DNA of 64,000 bases from Fibrobacter sp. UWB13. Lineage in GTDB: Bacteria > Fibrobacterota > Fibrobacteria > Fibrobacterales > Fibrobacteraceae. Shown one piece after another: positions 42,188-51,160 of this stretch. Where the stretch lies: NCBI RefSeq assembly GCF_900177805.1, contig NZ_FXAX01000006.1, forward strand, positions 62,001 through 126,000, written 5' to 3'. Both the position numbers and the translations under genes were made by a program. The notes below the pieces were generated by a model. The model was given only the letters and a program-made list of their open reading frames with translations. It was not told the DNA's origin and made no database searches. Positions within the stretch are counted from its first letter, which is position 1. Each line of letters starts with the position of its first letter.

Positions 42188-44428
42188 ATGTCAACAGAAG
42201 CTTATCAAGCTAAATACGGCAAGATGCTCGACCCGAAGGAAGTGTCTGTAAACCTTCCGGATGGTCGTGTCATTACGTTTGAAACAGGCCGTATCGCAAA
42301 GCAGGCACGTGGTTCTGCTGTCGCCAAGATGGGGGACGCGTTTGTCCTTTCTACCGTTTGCTACGGTGAAGAAAAGGATGGTGACTTCTTCCCTCTGACA
42401 GTTGAATACCGCGAAAAGTCTTACGCTGCCGGACGCCTGCCTGGTGGCTATAGCAAGCGCGAACCGGGTCGTCCGAGCGATGAAGAAATTCTTTCTGCTC
42501 GTATCATCGACCGTCCGATTCGTCCGATGTTCCCGGAAAACTTCACTCGTGAAGTCCAGGTCATCGTTCAGGTTCTTTCTTCCGACAAGAAATTCGCTCC
42601 GGACGTTCTTGGCGTAAGTGCTGCATCTCTCTCTATCGGTCTTTCTGAACTTCCGTTCGAACAGCAGGTCGCTGCTGTTCGCGTGGCTGTGGTCGATGGC
42701 CAGAACATCGTGATGCCGACTTATGACCAGGTTGCCGTGGCCGATCTAGACCTCGTGGTCGCCGGTACGGAAGACTCTGTGTGCATGGTCGAAGGTGGTG
42801 CTTACGAAGTGTCCGAAGACACGATGATTGGCGCTATCCTCGCTGGTCACGAAGTCATCAAGCAGATGTGCAAGGCCCAACAGGAACTGGTGGACCGCTG
42901 TGCTAAGCCGAAGATGGAACTCAAGCCGAAGTTTGTTGGTGAAGAACACGACAAGCTCGTTGCTACGGTCAAGGAAGTTGTCTGGGACGAACTGAACAAG
43001 GACGTCCACTCCAACATGGTGAAGACGGACTTCTATCCGGCTATGGCAGACCTCTGCGCTCGTATGCTCGAAGATCCGCGTATCCTCGCTATCATCGGCG
43101 AAGGCGAAGCACAAAATGCTCAGCTCGCTGCAGATGCAAAGGGCATCTTCAGTGACCTCGAACGCACGGCTATGCGTGAAATGATTTTGAACGAAGGCGT
43201 TCGTCTTGACGGCCGTACCACGACCGAAGTCCGCCCGATCGAAATCGAAATGGGCGTGCTCCCGCGTGCTCATGGTTCTGCAATCTTCCAGCGTGGCGAA
43301 ACCCAGGGTCTCGTCATTTGTACGCTTGGAACAAAGGCTGACGAACAACGTTTCGAAAGCTTGCAGGGCGAAGGCGCAAAGAGCTACATGCTCCATTACA
43401 ACTTCCCGCCGTTCTCCGTCGGTGAATGCAAGAAGCTCGGTCTCTCTCGCCGTGAAATTGGTCACGGTCACTTGGCCGAACGCTCCCTCGCTGCAGTTCT
43501 TCCGCTCCCGGAAGACTTCCCGTACACGATCCGCGTGGTTTCCGAAATCATGGAATCCAACGGTTCTTCTTCCATGGCCTCTGTTTGCGGTGGCTGCCTC
43601 AGCTTGATGGACGCTGGCGTTCCTATCAAGGCTCCGGTTGCAGGTATCGCCATGGGCCTCATCTCCGAAAAGGGCTCCGTCAAGGAAGGCGGCAAGATCA
43701 AGATCTTGTCCGACATTACCGGTACGGAAGACCACCTCGGCGATATGGACTTCAAGGTAACGGGTACTGCTGAAGGTATCACTGCATTCCAGATGGACAT
43801 CAAGATCCGCGGTATCACCCCGGAACTCATGCGCGAAGCTTTGGAACAGGCTCGTCAGGGCCGTATCCATATCCTCGGCAAGATGGCTGAACTTGGTCTC
43901 CCGGCACCGCGTCCGCACGTTTCTGAAAAGGCTCCGACGATGCTCAAGATGCGCATCCCGACCACGAAGATTCGTGACGTTATCGGTTCTGGTGGCTCTG
44001 TCATCAAGGGTATGCAGGCTCAGACTGGCTGCACCATCAACATTGACGACAACGGCAATATCGACATCGCCGCCCCGACGGGTAAGGCTGGTGAAGTTTG
44101 CCGCCGCATGATCGAAGAACTCACTGCAGAACCGGAACCGGGTCGCAAGTACAAGGGCAAGGTGAAGACGATCCAGCCGTTTGGCGCATTCGTCGAAATC
44201 CTCCCGGGTCGCGATGGTCTCGTTCACATCTCTGAACTTGCCGACCGCCGTGTCGATAAGGTCGAAGATGTTGTTCACGTCGGTGACGAAGTCGAAGTGC
44301 TCTGCCTCGGTGTTGACCCGAAGGGCAAGGTGAAGCTCTCTATGAAGGCTTTGCTCCCTCCGAAGGCTGCCCCGGCTGCTGAAGCTGCTCCGGAAGCACC
44401 TGCTGCCGAAGCTCCGACTGAAGCTTAG
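42188..44428 (+). CDS. pnp: Polyribonucleotide nucleotidyltransferase (PNPase)
   Basis: Phosphorolytic 3'-5' exoribonuclease of mRNA decay. The 746-residue protein has two RNase PH domains (GRLPGGYSKREPGRPSDEE in the first; SMASVCGGCLSLMDAGVP in the second), a KH domain (TKIRDVIGSGGSVIKG) and an S1 domain (YKGKVKTIQPFGAFVEILPG). It closes with an Ala/Pro/Glu tail (PKAAPAAEAAPEAP..). GGAG precedes the ATG. Follows rpsO; a terminator lies 32 bases downstream. Confidence 0.97.
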   Translation: MSTEAYQAKYGKMLDPKEVSVNLPDGRVITFETGRIAKQARGSAVAKMGDAFVLSTVCYGEEKDGDFFPLTVEYREKSYAAGRLPGGYSKREPGRPSDEEILSARIIDRPIRPMFPENFTREVQVIVQVLSSDKKFAPDVLGVSAASLSIGLSELPFEQQVAAVRVAVVDGQNIVMPTYDQVAVADLDLVVAGTEDSVCMVEGGAYEVSEDTMIGAILAGHEVIKQMCKAQQELVDRCAKPKMELKPKFVGEEHDKLVATVKEVVWDELNKDVHSNMVKTDFYPAMADLCARMLEDPRILAIIGEGEAQNAQLAADAKGIFSDLERTAMREMILNEGVRLDGRTTTEVRPIEIEMGVLPRAHGSAIFQRGETQGLVICTLGTKADEQRFESLQGEGAKSYMLHYNFPPFSVGECKKLGLSRREIGHGHLAERSLAAVLPLPEDFPYTIRVVSEIMESNGSSSMASVCGGCLSLMDAGVPIKAPVAGIAMGLISEKGSVKEGGKIKILSDITGTEDHLGDMDFKVTGTAEGITAFQMDIKIRGITPELMREALEQARQGRIHILGKMAELGLPAPRPHVSEKAPTMLKMRIPTTKIRDVIGSGGSVIKGMQAQTGCTINIDDNGNIDIAAPTGKAGEVCRRMIEELTAEPEPGRKYKGKVKTIQPFGAFVEILPGRDGLVHISELADRRVDKVEDVVHVGDEVEVLCLGVDPKGKVKLSMKALLPPKAAPAAEAAPEAPAAEAPTEA

Positions 44429-44460
44429 TCTTGGTTTAGTCCAAATTGGCTCTTTTATGG

Positions 44461-44501
44461 AAACGCATGGTTTAGGCTATGCGTTTTCTTTTTTATTTTT
44501 T
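44461..44501 (+). terminator. Terminator of the rpsO-pnp operon
   Basis: AAACGCAT/ATGCGTTT stem with 10-base loop followed by TCTTTTTTATTTTTT. Confidence 0.8.
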
Positions 44502-44600
44502 GTATGGAATTTTTTGCAAAGAGGACTTTTTTAGGAGGCGGATTGCTCTTTTTTGCAAAAATAGATTACCTTTATAAATAGTTACATACCAGTTGCGGAT

Positions 44601-46307
44601 ATGGGTTACATCTATTTAACATTGATGTTTGTTTTGTCTGCTGTCAACTTGGCAGTGCTTTCGCTTCGTTTTCAAAACCAGCGAAATAATTACGTTTATT
44701 ACGCCTTCTATGCGATCCTTGTCGCGAATTTTGGTCACTGGCTTTTAGGTTTTTCGGAATCCGTTGAAGGGGCGATTATTGCCAACAAGGTGAACTACCT
44801 TGGTGGGTCGTTTTTGCCGATGTTCATGTTCTTTGCACTTTTGCAAGTTTGCAAGATGAGCATCCCTAGATGGCTGCATTTGACCCTTATCTTTATGAGC
44901 TTTGCCATTTGTGCATTGGCGATGACGGTTGGTTATTTCCCGGCATATTACAAGACTGTGGAGTATGTGGTTCAGGCGGGTGTCGGTAACTATGTGGCGA
45001 CATATGGCTGGGCTCATGGCTTGTTTAATGCGTTCCTGGTAAGCTATGTAATCCTGGATATCTGGATTATCATTCGAGCCATTTTGCATCAGAAAATGGT
45101 TTCGCTCAAGAATATCATTGCCATGATTATTGGCGAAATTGCGACAATCATGTCGTTCTTCTTGGCTAGATTCTTGGGAAGCGACATGCTCATTATGCCG
45201 TTTATCTATGCCCTTGACCAGATCCTCCTGTTGTACATTTGCAACAACGTCAAATGGTACGATATTACGGAATGTGTGATTGAATCGATTGAAACGGAAA
45301 GTTCCTGTGCGTACATGTCGTTCTCCATTGATGGCGCCTATTTGGGTGCAAACCGCATTGCTATGGACTTTTTCCCGGAACTCGTCAAGATGAGAGTGGA
45401 TGCCCACTTGAAAGGCGAGACGGAATTGCAACAGCACATTATTTCGTGGATCGAGAAGTACAGAAAATCAAGGATTTTGACAGACTACTGCCAGATGACC
45501 GAATTCAACTATTCGGGGCGCCACTACAAGTGCGAGGTTAAAGTTTTGAGACAGGTCCACGGGAAAAACGTGTTCCTGTTCAGAATCGAAGACAATACGC
45601 AGGAAAGGCAGTATATTGACGCTCTTGGACGTAGCAATTCCATGTTGCAAAAGAACATGGTGCAGACTGAGAACGAAAAACTCTCGGTGCAGGAAAAGTG
45701 GATTGTCGGTATGGCGCAGATGGCGGAAAGCCGTGCGGGGAACATGGACGGTCACATCAAGCGTACGAGCGAAGTTGTGAAGATCCTTGTTTCGATGATG
45801 CGCAAGAAGGGCTTTGATAACTTGTCCGATAAGTTCCTCGATGTGCTGATTGCTGCCGCTCCGATGTACGATTTGGGTAAGGTTGCCATTGACGATGCCG
45901 TGTTGCGCAAGCCGGGACGTTTCAACGTTGATGATCGTGAAATCATGAAGACTCATGCCGAGAAGGGTGCTAACATTATCGAGAAGCTTCTCTCTGATGT
46001 GAAAGACAGTTATTTTGTCAGTGTCGCGAAGAACATGGCGCTTTACCATCACGAACGCTGGGATGGTCAGGGATACCCGGAGCAACGCTCTGGCGAAAAT
46101 ATCCCGATGGAAGCTAGAATTATGGCTCTTGCCGATGTGTACGATGCTTTGGTAAGCAAGCGTTGCTACAAGGAACGCATGTCGTTTAGGGAAGCTCGTG
46201 ATGTGATTTTGGCGTCGATGGGCAAGCAGTTTGACCCGCATTTGAAGGATTCGTTCTTGGAATGCCAGGATCAGTTGATGGATTATTACTGTTCTGTTGA
46301 TCATTGA
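44601..46307 (+). CDS. 7TM sensor HD-GYP-type protein with Tyr in place of the HD histidine
   Basis: A 568-residue protein. About seven membrane helices (residues 1-215) are of the histidine-kinase N-terminal 7TM type. A PAS-like middle (about 225-335), a short coiled coil and a C-terminal HD-GYP domain follow. HD-GYP enzymes hydrolyse cyclic di-GMP using a bimetal site. Here the HD doublet is YD (Y423 in APMYDLGKVAID), and the GYP loop reads HHERWDGQGYPEQRSGE, departing from the usual DG-GYP-GL-G. Other metal histidines (DGHIKR, KTHAEKG, HHER) are kept. The paralogue 23 bases downstream is intact, so this one is probably a degenerate or regulatory partner. Confidence 0.88.
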   Translation: MGYIYLTLMFVLSAVNLAVLSLRFQNQRNNYVYYAFYAILVANFGHWLLGFSESVEGAIIANKVNYLGGSFLPMFMFFALLQVCKMSIPRWLHLTLIFMSFAICALAMTVGYFPAYYKTVEYVVQAGVGNYVATYGWAHGLFNAFLVSYVILDIWIIIRAILHQKMVSLKNIIAMIIGEIATIMSFFLARFLGSDMLIMPFIYALDQILLLYICNNVKWYDITECVIESIETESSCAYMSFSIDGAYLGANRIAMDFFPELVKMRVDAHLKGETELQQHIISWIEKYRKSRILTDYCQMTEFNYSGRHYKCEVKVLRQVHGKNVFLFRIEDNTQERQYIDALGRSNSMLQKNMVQTENEKLSVQEKWIVGMAQMAESRAGNMDGHIKRTSEVVKILVSMMRKKGFDNLSDKFLDVLIAAAPMYDLGKVAIDDAVLRKPGRFNVDDREIMKTHAEKGANIIEKLLSDVKDSYFVSVAKNMALYHHERWDGQGYPEQRSGENIPMEARIMALADVYDALVSKRCYKERMSFREARDVILASMGKQFDPHLKDSFLECQDQLMDYYCSVDH

Positions 46308-46330
46308 TTGAACTTGTTTGAGAGAGTGGT

Positions 46331-48058
46331 ATGTTTGTTATCTATTACTTGATTGCGATGTGTGTCTTCTCGGGAGTGAACGCCTGTTTGCTCTCGTGCT
46401 TTTATCGCAGACCGCTAAATACTTATTTTACGGCATTCTTCTTTTCGATTGTTCTTGCCGATTTTGGTTACCTGTTCCTCGCTCTTTCGACAACGATTGA
46501 GGGAGCGATTGTTGCAAACAAGGTGTGCTACCTTGGTGCATGCTTCTTGCCTTTGTTCCTGTTCCTCTTGATTTGCCGTCTGTGCTCTTTTGATTTGTCC
46601 AGATGGATCAAACTGCTGATGTTCCTGTATAGCGCCTTTGTATTTGCGCTTTCTTGTACGGTGGGCTTTAGCGATGTGTTTTATGAATCGGTTCGCTACG
46701 TTGTCTTAAATGGTTTTGGCAGCTATATGCCGACATATGGACCGGGGCATGTATTGTGGGATTTCTTGCTGTACTTTTACATGGTGGCAAATGTTGTCGT
46801 GATTGTTGTTGCGGCAAAGAAAAAGCGCAATGTCAGTTACAAGACTTTGATTGCGATTGCTGGGCTTGCTTTTGTTTCCATTGGTGCGTTTATCTTGACG
46901 CGTAATTTGGAAAACGACACTTTGCTCATGCCGCTTGTGTACTTGATTGATGAACTGGTTTTGCTTTACATTTGTGCGTTGGTCAAAATGCACGATGTGA
47001 TGAACAGTGTGCTTGAATCTCTGGAAGCTGAAAATACGGCGGCGTACTTGGCGTTCTCTCCGAAAGGTCAGTATTTGGGATGCAATGATATTGCAAGTCG
47101 CTATTTCCCGGAACTCTTGGATTGCCGTGTAGACCATGCATTGCCAAGTGATATTGAAATTGAAGGCATCTTTAAAGAGGGAATGGAACAACTGAAGGGC
47201 GCTAATGGCGACAAGGTTTATCGCTTCACTTACAAGGATCGCTATTTCAAGGCGGTGATGCGCAATGTGCGCCAGAACAAGAAATTGCAGATTTTCCTGT
47301 TCCGCATTGAAGATGAAACAAATATCCAGCGCTACATTGAACGCTTGGATGCGAACAATACAGAGCTTGCCGCATTGATCAAGAATAACAAGGATCAGAT
47401 TCGCTTGTTCCAAAACCAGATGCTTGTTGGCATGGCAGAAATGGTTAACAACAAGGATGGCTTTACGGGAGCTCATCTGAAGCGTACAAAGGAAGTGGTC
47501 AGTATTCTTGTCTCCAAAATGCAGAAGGACCCGGATCTCAATTATTCGAAAGAATTCTATGATGACATGATTGCTGCAGCACCGATGCATGATATTGGAA
47601 AGATTGCCATTGATGATCACGTGCTTTGCAAACCGGGCAAGTTTACGCCTGAAGAATTTGATGAGATGAAGACGCACGCCGAAAAGGGCGCTATCATTAT
47701 CAAGAATTTGCTTTCGAATTTCCAAAGCGAACTGTTTGTGGAAATTGCAAAGAACATGGCTGGTGGCCACCACGAACGCTGGGACGGCAGTGGCTATCCG
47801 TATGGACTCAAGGGTGAGGCAATTCCGCTGGAAGCTCGCGTGATGGCTGTTGCGGATGTGTATGACGCTCTCGTGAGTAAGAGGTGTTACAAGGAAGCGT
47901 TCTCCTTTGATGATGCTTACGATATCATCGACAAGTCGATGGGCAAGCACTTTGATCCGAACCTCAAGAAGTATTTTGACCAGAGCCGCGAGGAACTCGA
48001 AGAATACTATCGGAAGGAATGCGAAGCGGAAAGGGCTGCTGTCGAAAAGGCTAATTAA
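46331..48058 (+). CDS. 7TM sensor HD-GYP domain phosphodiesterase
   Basis: A 575-residue paralogue of the preceding gene with the same layout: about seven membrane helices, a PAS-like region, coiled coil and HD-GYP domain. The catalytic doublet is intact (H420-D421 in APMHDIGKIAIDD), as are KTHAEKGAIII and GHHERWDGSGYPYGLKGE. It is therefore expected to cleave cyclic di-GMP, although substrate was not testable here. GAGAG precedes the ATG. The 23-base gap indicates an operon of the two, perhaps acting as a heterodimer. Confidence 0.9.
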   Translation: MFVIYYLIAMCVFSGVNACLLSCFYRRPLNTYFTAFFFSIVLADFGYLFLALSTTIEGAIVANKVCYLGACFLPLFLFLLICRLCSFDLSRWIKLLMFLYSAFVFALSCTVGFSDVFYESVRYVVLNGFGSYMPTYGPGHVLWDFLLYFYMVANVVVIVVAAKKKRNVSYKTLIAIAGLAFVSIGAFILTRNLENDTLLMPLVYLIDELVLLYICALVKMHDVMNSVLESLEAENTAAYLAFSPKGQYLGCNDIASRYFPELLDCRVDHALPSDIEIEGIFKEGMEQLKGANGDKVYRFTYKDRYFKAVMRNVRQNKKLQIFLFRIEDETNIQRYIERLDANNTELAALIKNNKDQIRLFQNQMLVGMAEMVNNKDGFTGAHLKRTKEVVSILVSKMQKDPDLNYSKEFYDDMIAAAPMHDIGKIAIDDHVLCKPGKFTPEEFDEMKTHAEKGAIIIKNLLSNFQSELFVEIAKNMAGGHHERWDGSGYPYGLKGEAIPLEARVMAVADVYDALVSKRCYKEAFSFDDAYDIIDKSMGKHFDPNLKKYFDQSREELEEYYRKECEAERAAVEKAN

Positions 48059-48118
48059 TTGACGCATTCAGCGTGATTATTGATGGCTCAAAATTGGAAA
48101 AAATTCTAAATTTGAGCC

Positions 48119-49867
48119 ATGCTAGATTTTACTACACTTCCGTATGTTGATGACCGTTTTAAGGCGGTTCGCAGGGAAACTGTTCAGGTCCGCGTGGGCG
48201 AGGCCTTGATAGGGGGCAACGCCCCCATTTTAGTTCAATCCATGACGACGACCAAGCCGAAGGACGTGGACGAAACCGTCCGCCAGACGCTTGCTCTTGC
48301 TAAGGCAGGATGTGGCTTGGTTCGCATCACGACTCCGACTTTTGCCGATGCCGCTGGGCTTGAAGAAGTCATGAAGCGCGTGCGCGCTGCCGGTTGCACG
48401 GTGCCTGTTTCTGCAGACATCCACTTCCAGCCGAAGGCTGCTTTTGAAGCGCTCAAGTGGGTCGAAAAGGTACGCATCAATCCGGGTAACTTTGTAGATA
48501 CCGGCATTTTGACACTTGACCAGCAGACGGACAAGTTGTTTGACGAAGGCAAGGAAAAGGTTGCCGAAGCATTTACTCCGTTTGTACAGGAAGCTAAGCG
48601 TCTCGGTCGTGCAATTCGCATTGGCGTGAATCACGGCTCGCTTTCGGCTCGTATGATTTACCGCTATGGCGACACCGTGGAAGGCATGGTGGAAAGCGCC
48701 TTGGAATATTTGGCGGTTTGCGAAGCGGAACATTTTGACCAGGTGGTCTTGAGCCTCAAGTCGAGCAATCCGCGTGTGGCAATTGCCGCTTACCGCTTGC
48801 TCGCTGCTCGCTTGAAGCAGGAAAACTTCAAGCCGTATCCGTTCCACGTGGGTGTGACGGAAGCAGGTGCAGGTGCAGATGGTCGTTTGAAGTCTGCCGC
48901 TGGCATTGGCGCTTTGTTGCTCGATGGCCTTGCCGATACGATTCGCGTTTCGCTTACTGAAGATCCGGTGGCAGAAGTTCCTGTCGCCCAGGACCTGATT
49001 GAAGCATGCGAACTCAAGGCTGACGCTCCGAAGTTTGATGTGCCGGTGTTCAAGAAGGACCCGTATCATTATGAACGTCGCGAATCTTCTGTGGAGAAGA
49101 TTGCTGGCGTGGAAATTGGCGGTAGCCTTCCGGTGAAGGTGGGCGTGAAGTCTGATGCCGCAAGCCTCACGGGCGAACGCCGTGGTCCTGAATTTGCTTT
49201 GGCTGGCTTTGATGCTTCTGCCGGTGCAAACATCGTGACGTTCAAGGACGCTATGGATGTGGCTGGTTTTGCTGCAAATCCGGCGAGCGTTCCGGCGGGC
49301 TCTATTTTCTGCTACACAGGTAGTGACATGGTCTATGGCGTGCGTGCGCTTGCTTCTGCTTTGGCAGCCGCTGACCGCAAGGACCCGATTCTGCTTTATG
49401 CAAAGATTGGTAGCTCGGACAAGGACATGCTCCGTGTTTCTGCCGACTTTGGAAGCCTCTTGACGGATGGTCTTGGCGATGCCGTTGTGATTGACGGCTA
49501 CAAGGGCGCTAAGGAATCTGTTGCGCTCGCATTTGATATTTTGCAGGCTGCCGCATGCCGCCGTAGCAAGACAAACTTTATCAGCTGTCCGGGCTGCGGT
49601 CGCACGCTGTATGACATTCGCACGGTGCTCGGCAAAATTAAGGAACGCTTTGGTCACTTGCAGGATATTTCCATCGCAGTGATGGGCTGCATTGTGAATG
49701 GTCCGGGCGAAATGGCGGACGCCGACTTTGGCTACGTCGGTGGTGGTCCTGGCCGCATTACGCTTTTTGAAGGCAAGACCGCAGTGAAGAAGAACATCCC
49801 TGAAGAAAACGCGATTGAAGAACTTGTGAATTTGCTCAAGGAAAAAGGTCGCTGGGTGGAACCGTAA
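48119..49867 (+). CDS. ispG: 4-hydroxy-3-methylbut-2-enyl-diphosphate synthase (large form)
   Basis: Iron-sulfur enzyme of the MEP isoprenoid pathway (GcpE). At 582 residues it is the long version with a central inserted domain, as found in Chlamydiae, Bacteroidota and plants, rather than the ~370-residue E. coli type. The N-terminal barrel shows ILVQSMTTT, GCGLVRITTPT, PVSADIHFQ and VRINPGNF. The cluster cysteines are C490 and C493 (CPGCGRTLYD) and C524 (MGCIVNGPGE). Single gene between the HD-GYP pair and the serA-like gene. Confidence 0.95.
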   Translation: MLDFTTLPYVDDRFKAVRRETVQVRVGEALIGGNAPILVQSMTTTKPKDVDETVRQTLALAKAGCGLVRITTPTFADAAGLEEVMKRVRAAGCTVPVSADIHFQPKAAFEALKWVEKVRINPGNFVDTGILTLDQQTDKLFDEGKEKVAEAFTPFVQEAKRLGRAIRIGVNHGSLSARMIYRYGDTVEGMVESALEYLAVCEAEHFDQVVLSLKSSNPRVAIAAYRLLAARLKQENFKPYPFHVGVTEAGAGADGRLKSAAGIGALLLDGLADTIRVSLTEDPVAEVPVAQDLIEACELKADAPKFDVPVFKKDPYHYERRESSVEKIAGVEIGGSLPVKVGVKSDAASLTGERRGPEFALAGFDASAGANIVTFKDAMDVAGFAANPASVPAGSIFCYTGSDMVYGVRALASALAAADRKDPILLYAKIGSSDKDMLRVSADFGSLLTDGLGDAVVIDGYKGAKESVALAFDILQAAACRRSKTNFISCPGCGRTLYDIRTVLGKIKERFGHLQDISIAVMGCIVNGPGEMADADFGYVGGGPGRITLFEGKTAVKKNIPEENAIEELVNLLKEKGRWVEP

Positions 49868-49897
49868 AAGTTTTAACTTAAAACAAAGGAATGAAAA

Positions 49898-51064
49898 ATG
49901 GCAACTATTAAGACAATGAACAACATTTCCAAGAAAGGCTTGGGCTTGTTTGGCCCGTTCTATCAGGTTTCCGATTCTATCGAAAATCCGGATGCTATCT
50001 TGGTGCGTTCTGCTCAAGTTGATACCGACAATTTTGACGGCCTTTTGGCTGTCGCTCGCGCTGGTGCAGGCGTGAACAACATCACGATTGACAAGGCTTC
50101 TGCAAAGGGCATTTGCGTGTTCAATACTCCGGGTGCAAACGCAAACGCTGTTGCTGAACTCGTGATGACCGTGCTCGGCATGGCTGTCCGTAACGCAGAC
50201 AAGGCTGCTGCTTGGGTCAAGGGTCTCGACGTGAACGATCCGGATCTCGCAAAGACTGTTGAAAGCGGCAAGAAAAAGTTTGCTGGTATGGAACTTGCCG
50301 GCAAGACTCTCGGTGTTGTTGGCCTTGGCAAGATCGGTGTGCTCGTTGCTAACTATGCTCGTTGGAAGAACATGCGCGTGATCGCTTACGAACCGTATCC
50401 GAACGCAAACAACATGCATGAACTTTCTAACAAGGTCGAAATTGCAGACCTCGACACCGTGATTGCAAATTCTGATTTCCTCACGGTTCATGTTCCGTTC
50501 ATCAAGGGCGTTACCGAAAACCTCCTCAACCGCAAGAACCTCGCTCAGTTCAAGGGTTCTTACATCATGAACTTTGCTCGTGGTGGCATCGTTGAAATGG
50601 ATCCGGTGAACGAAATGCTCGCTTCTGGTTCCCTCCAGGGCTACCTCTGCGACTTCCCGACTGCAGAACTCATCAAGAACGACAAGGTCACTTGCTTCCC
50701 GCACCTCGGCGCTTCTACTGAAGAAGCTGAAGAAAACTGCGCAGTGATGGCTGTTGAAGAATTGAAGGACTATATCGAATACGGTTGCGTCCGCAATTCC
50801 GTGAACTTCCCGGCTCTCGTCGATCATCCGCATGCTGGCATCAAGAGCCGCGTGGTTGTGATCAACCAGGACGTTCCGAACATGATTTCTGAAATCACGA
50901 AGGTGTTCGGTGCAGAAGGCATCAACATTGCTTCTTTCAGCAACAAGAGCAATGGCAAGATCGGTTACAACCTCGTTGATGTTGAAAGCAAGGTCGATGA
51001 TTCCATCGTTGAAAAGCTCTCCAAGCTCGACAAGGTCATCAAGGTCCGCGTAATCCACTTCTAG
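49898..51064 (+). CDS. serA: D-3-phosphoglycerate dehydrogenase with ACT domain
   Basis: First step of serine synthesis, NAD-dependent. The 388-residue protein has the substrate domain start ILVRSA and RAGAGVNNI, the dinucleotide motif GVVGLGKIG (139-147), FARGGIVE (catalytic Arg) and PHLGASTEEAEENC (catalytic His). A C-terminal ACT domain (VVVINQDVPNMISEITKVFG) probably gives feedback control by serine. An AAGGA precedes the ATG. Its stop codon lies within the first heptad of repeat element B. The substrate could in principle be another 2-hydroxyacid, but the ACT domain favours SerA. Confidence 0.92.
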   Translation: MATIKTMNNISKKGLGLFGPFYQVSDSIENPDAILVRSAQVDTDNFDGLLAVARAGAGVNNITIDKASAKGICVFNTPGANANAVAELVMTVLGMAVRNADKAAAWVKGLDVNDPDLAKTVESGKKKFAGMELAGKTLGVVGLGKIGVLVANYARWKNMRVIAYEPYPNANNMHELSNKVEIADLDTVIANSDFLTVHVPFIKGVTENLLNRKNLAQFKGSYIMNFARGGIVEMDPVNEMLASGSLQGYLCDFPTAELIKNDKVTCFPHLGASTEEAEENCAVMAVEELKDYIEYGCVRNSVNFPALVDHPHAGIKSRVVVINQDVPNMISEITKVFGAEGINIASFSNKSNGKIGYNLVDVESKVDDSIVEKLSKLDKVIKVRVIHF

Positions 51065-51160
51065 TCATTGGTCAATGGTCTTTGGTTATTAGATTTCAAT
51101 CAGGCGGCGAAGCCGCGATTGTTAAACTAGTGACTAATGACTAACAACTAATAGCTAAGA
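51062..51160. repeat. Bipartite heptad-repeat element (B)
   Basis: Left arm: TAGTCAT, TGGTCAA, TGGTCTT, TGGTTAT, TAGATTT (51062-51096). A 5-bp hairpin GCGGC-GAA-GCCGC follows (51104-51116), then right arm ACTAGTG, ACTAATG, ACTAACA, ACTAATA, GCTAAGA (51126-51160). It fills the whole gap between two convergent genes and overlaps both stop codons. Same design as element A. Confidence 0.75.

Noticed and set aside
48230-51058. 942-codon antisense frame across ispG and serA
   Set aside because: It spans two well-supported genes and their spacer on the other strand; its composition (His/Asn/Arg-rich) is a shadow effect.
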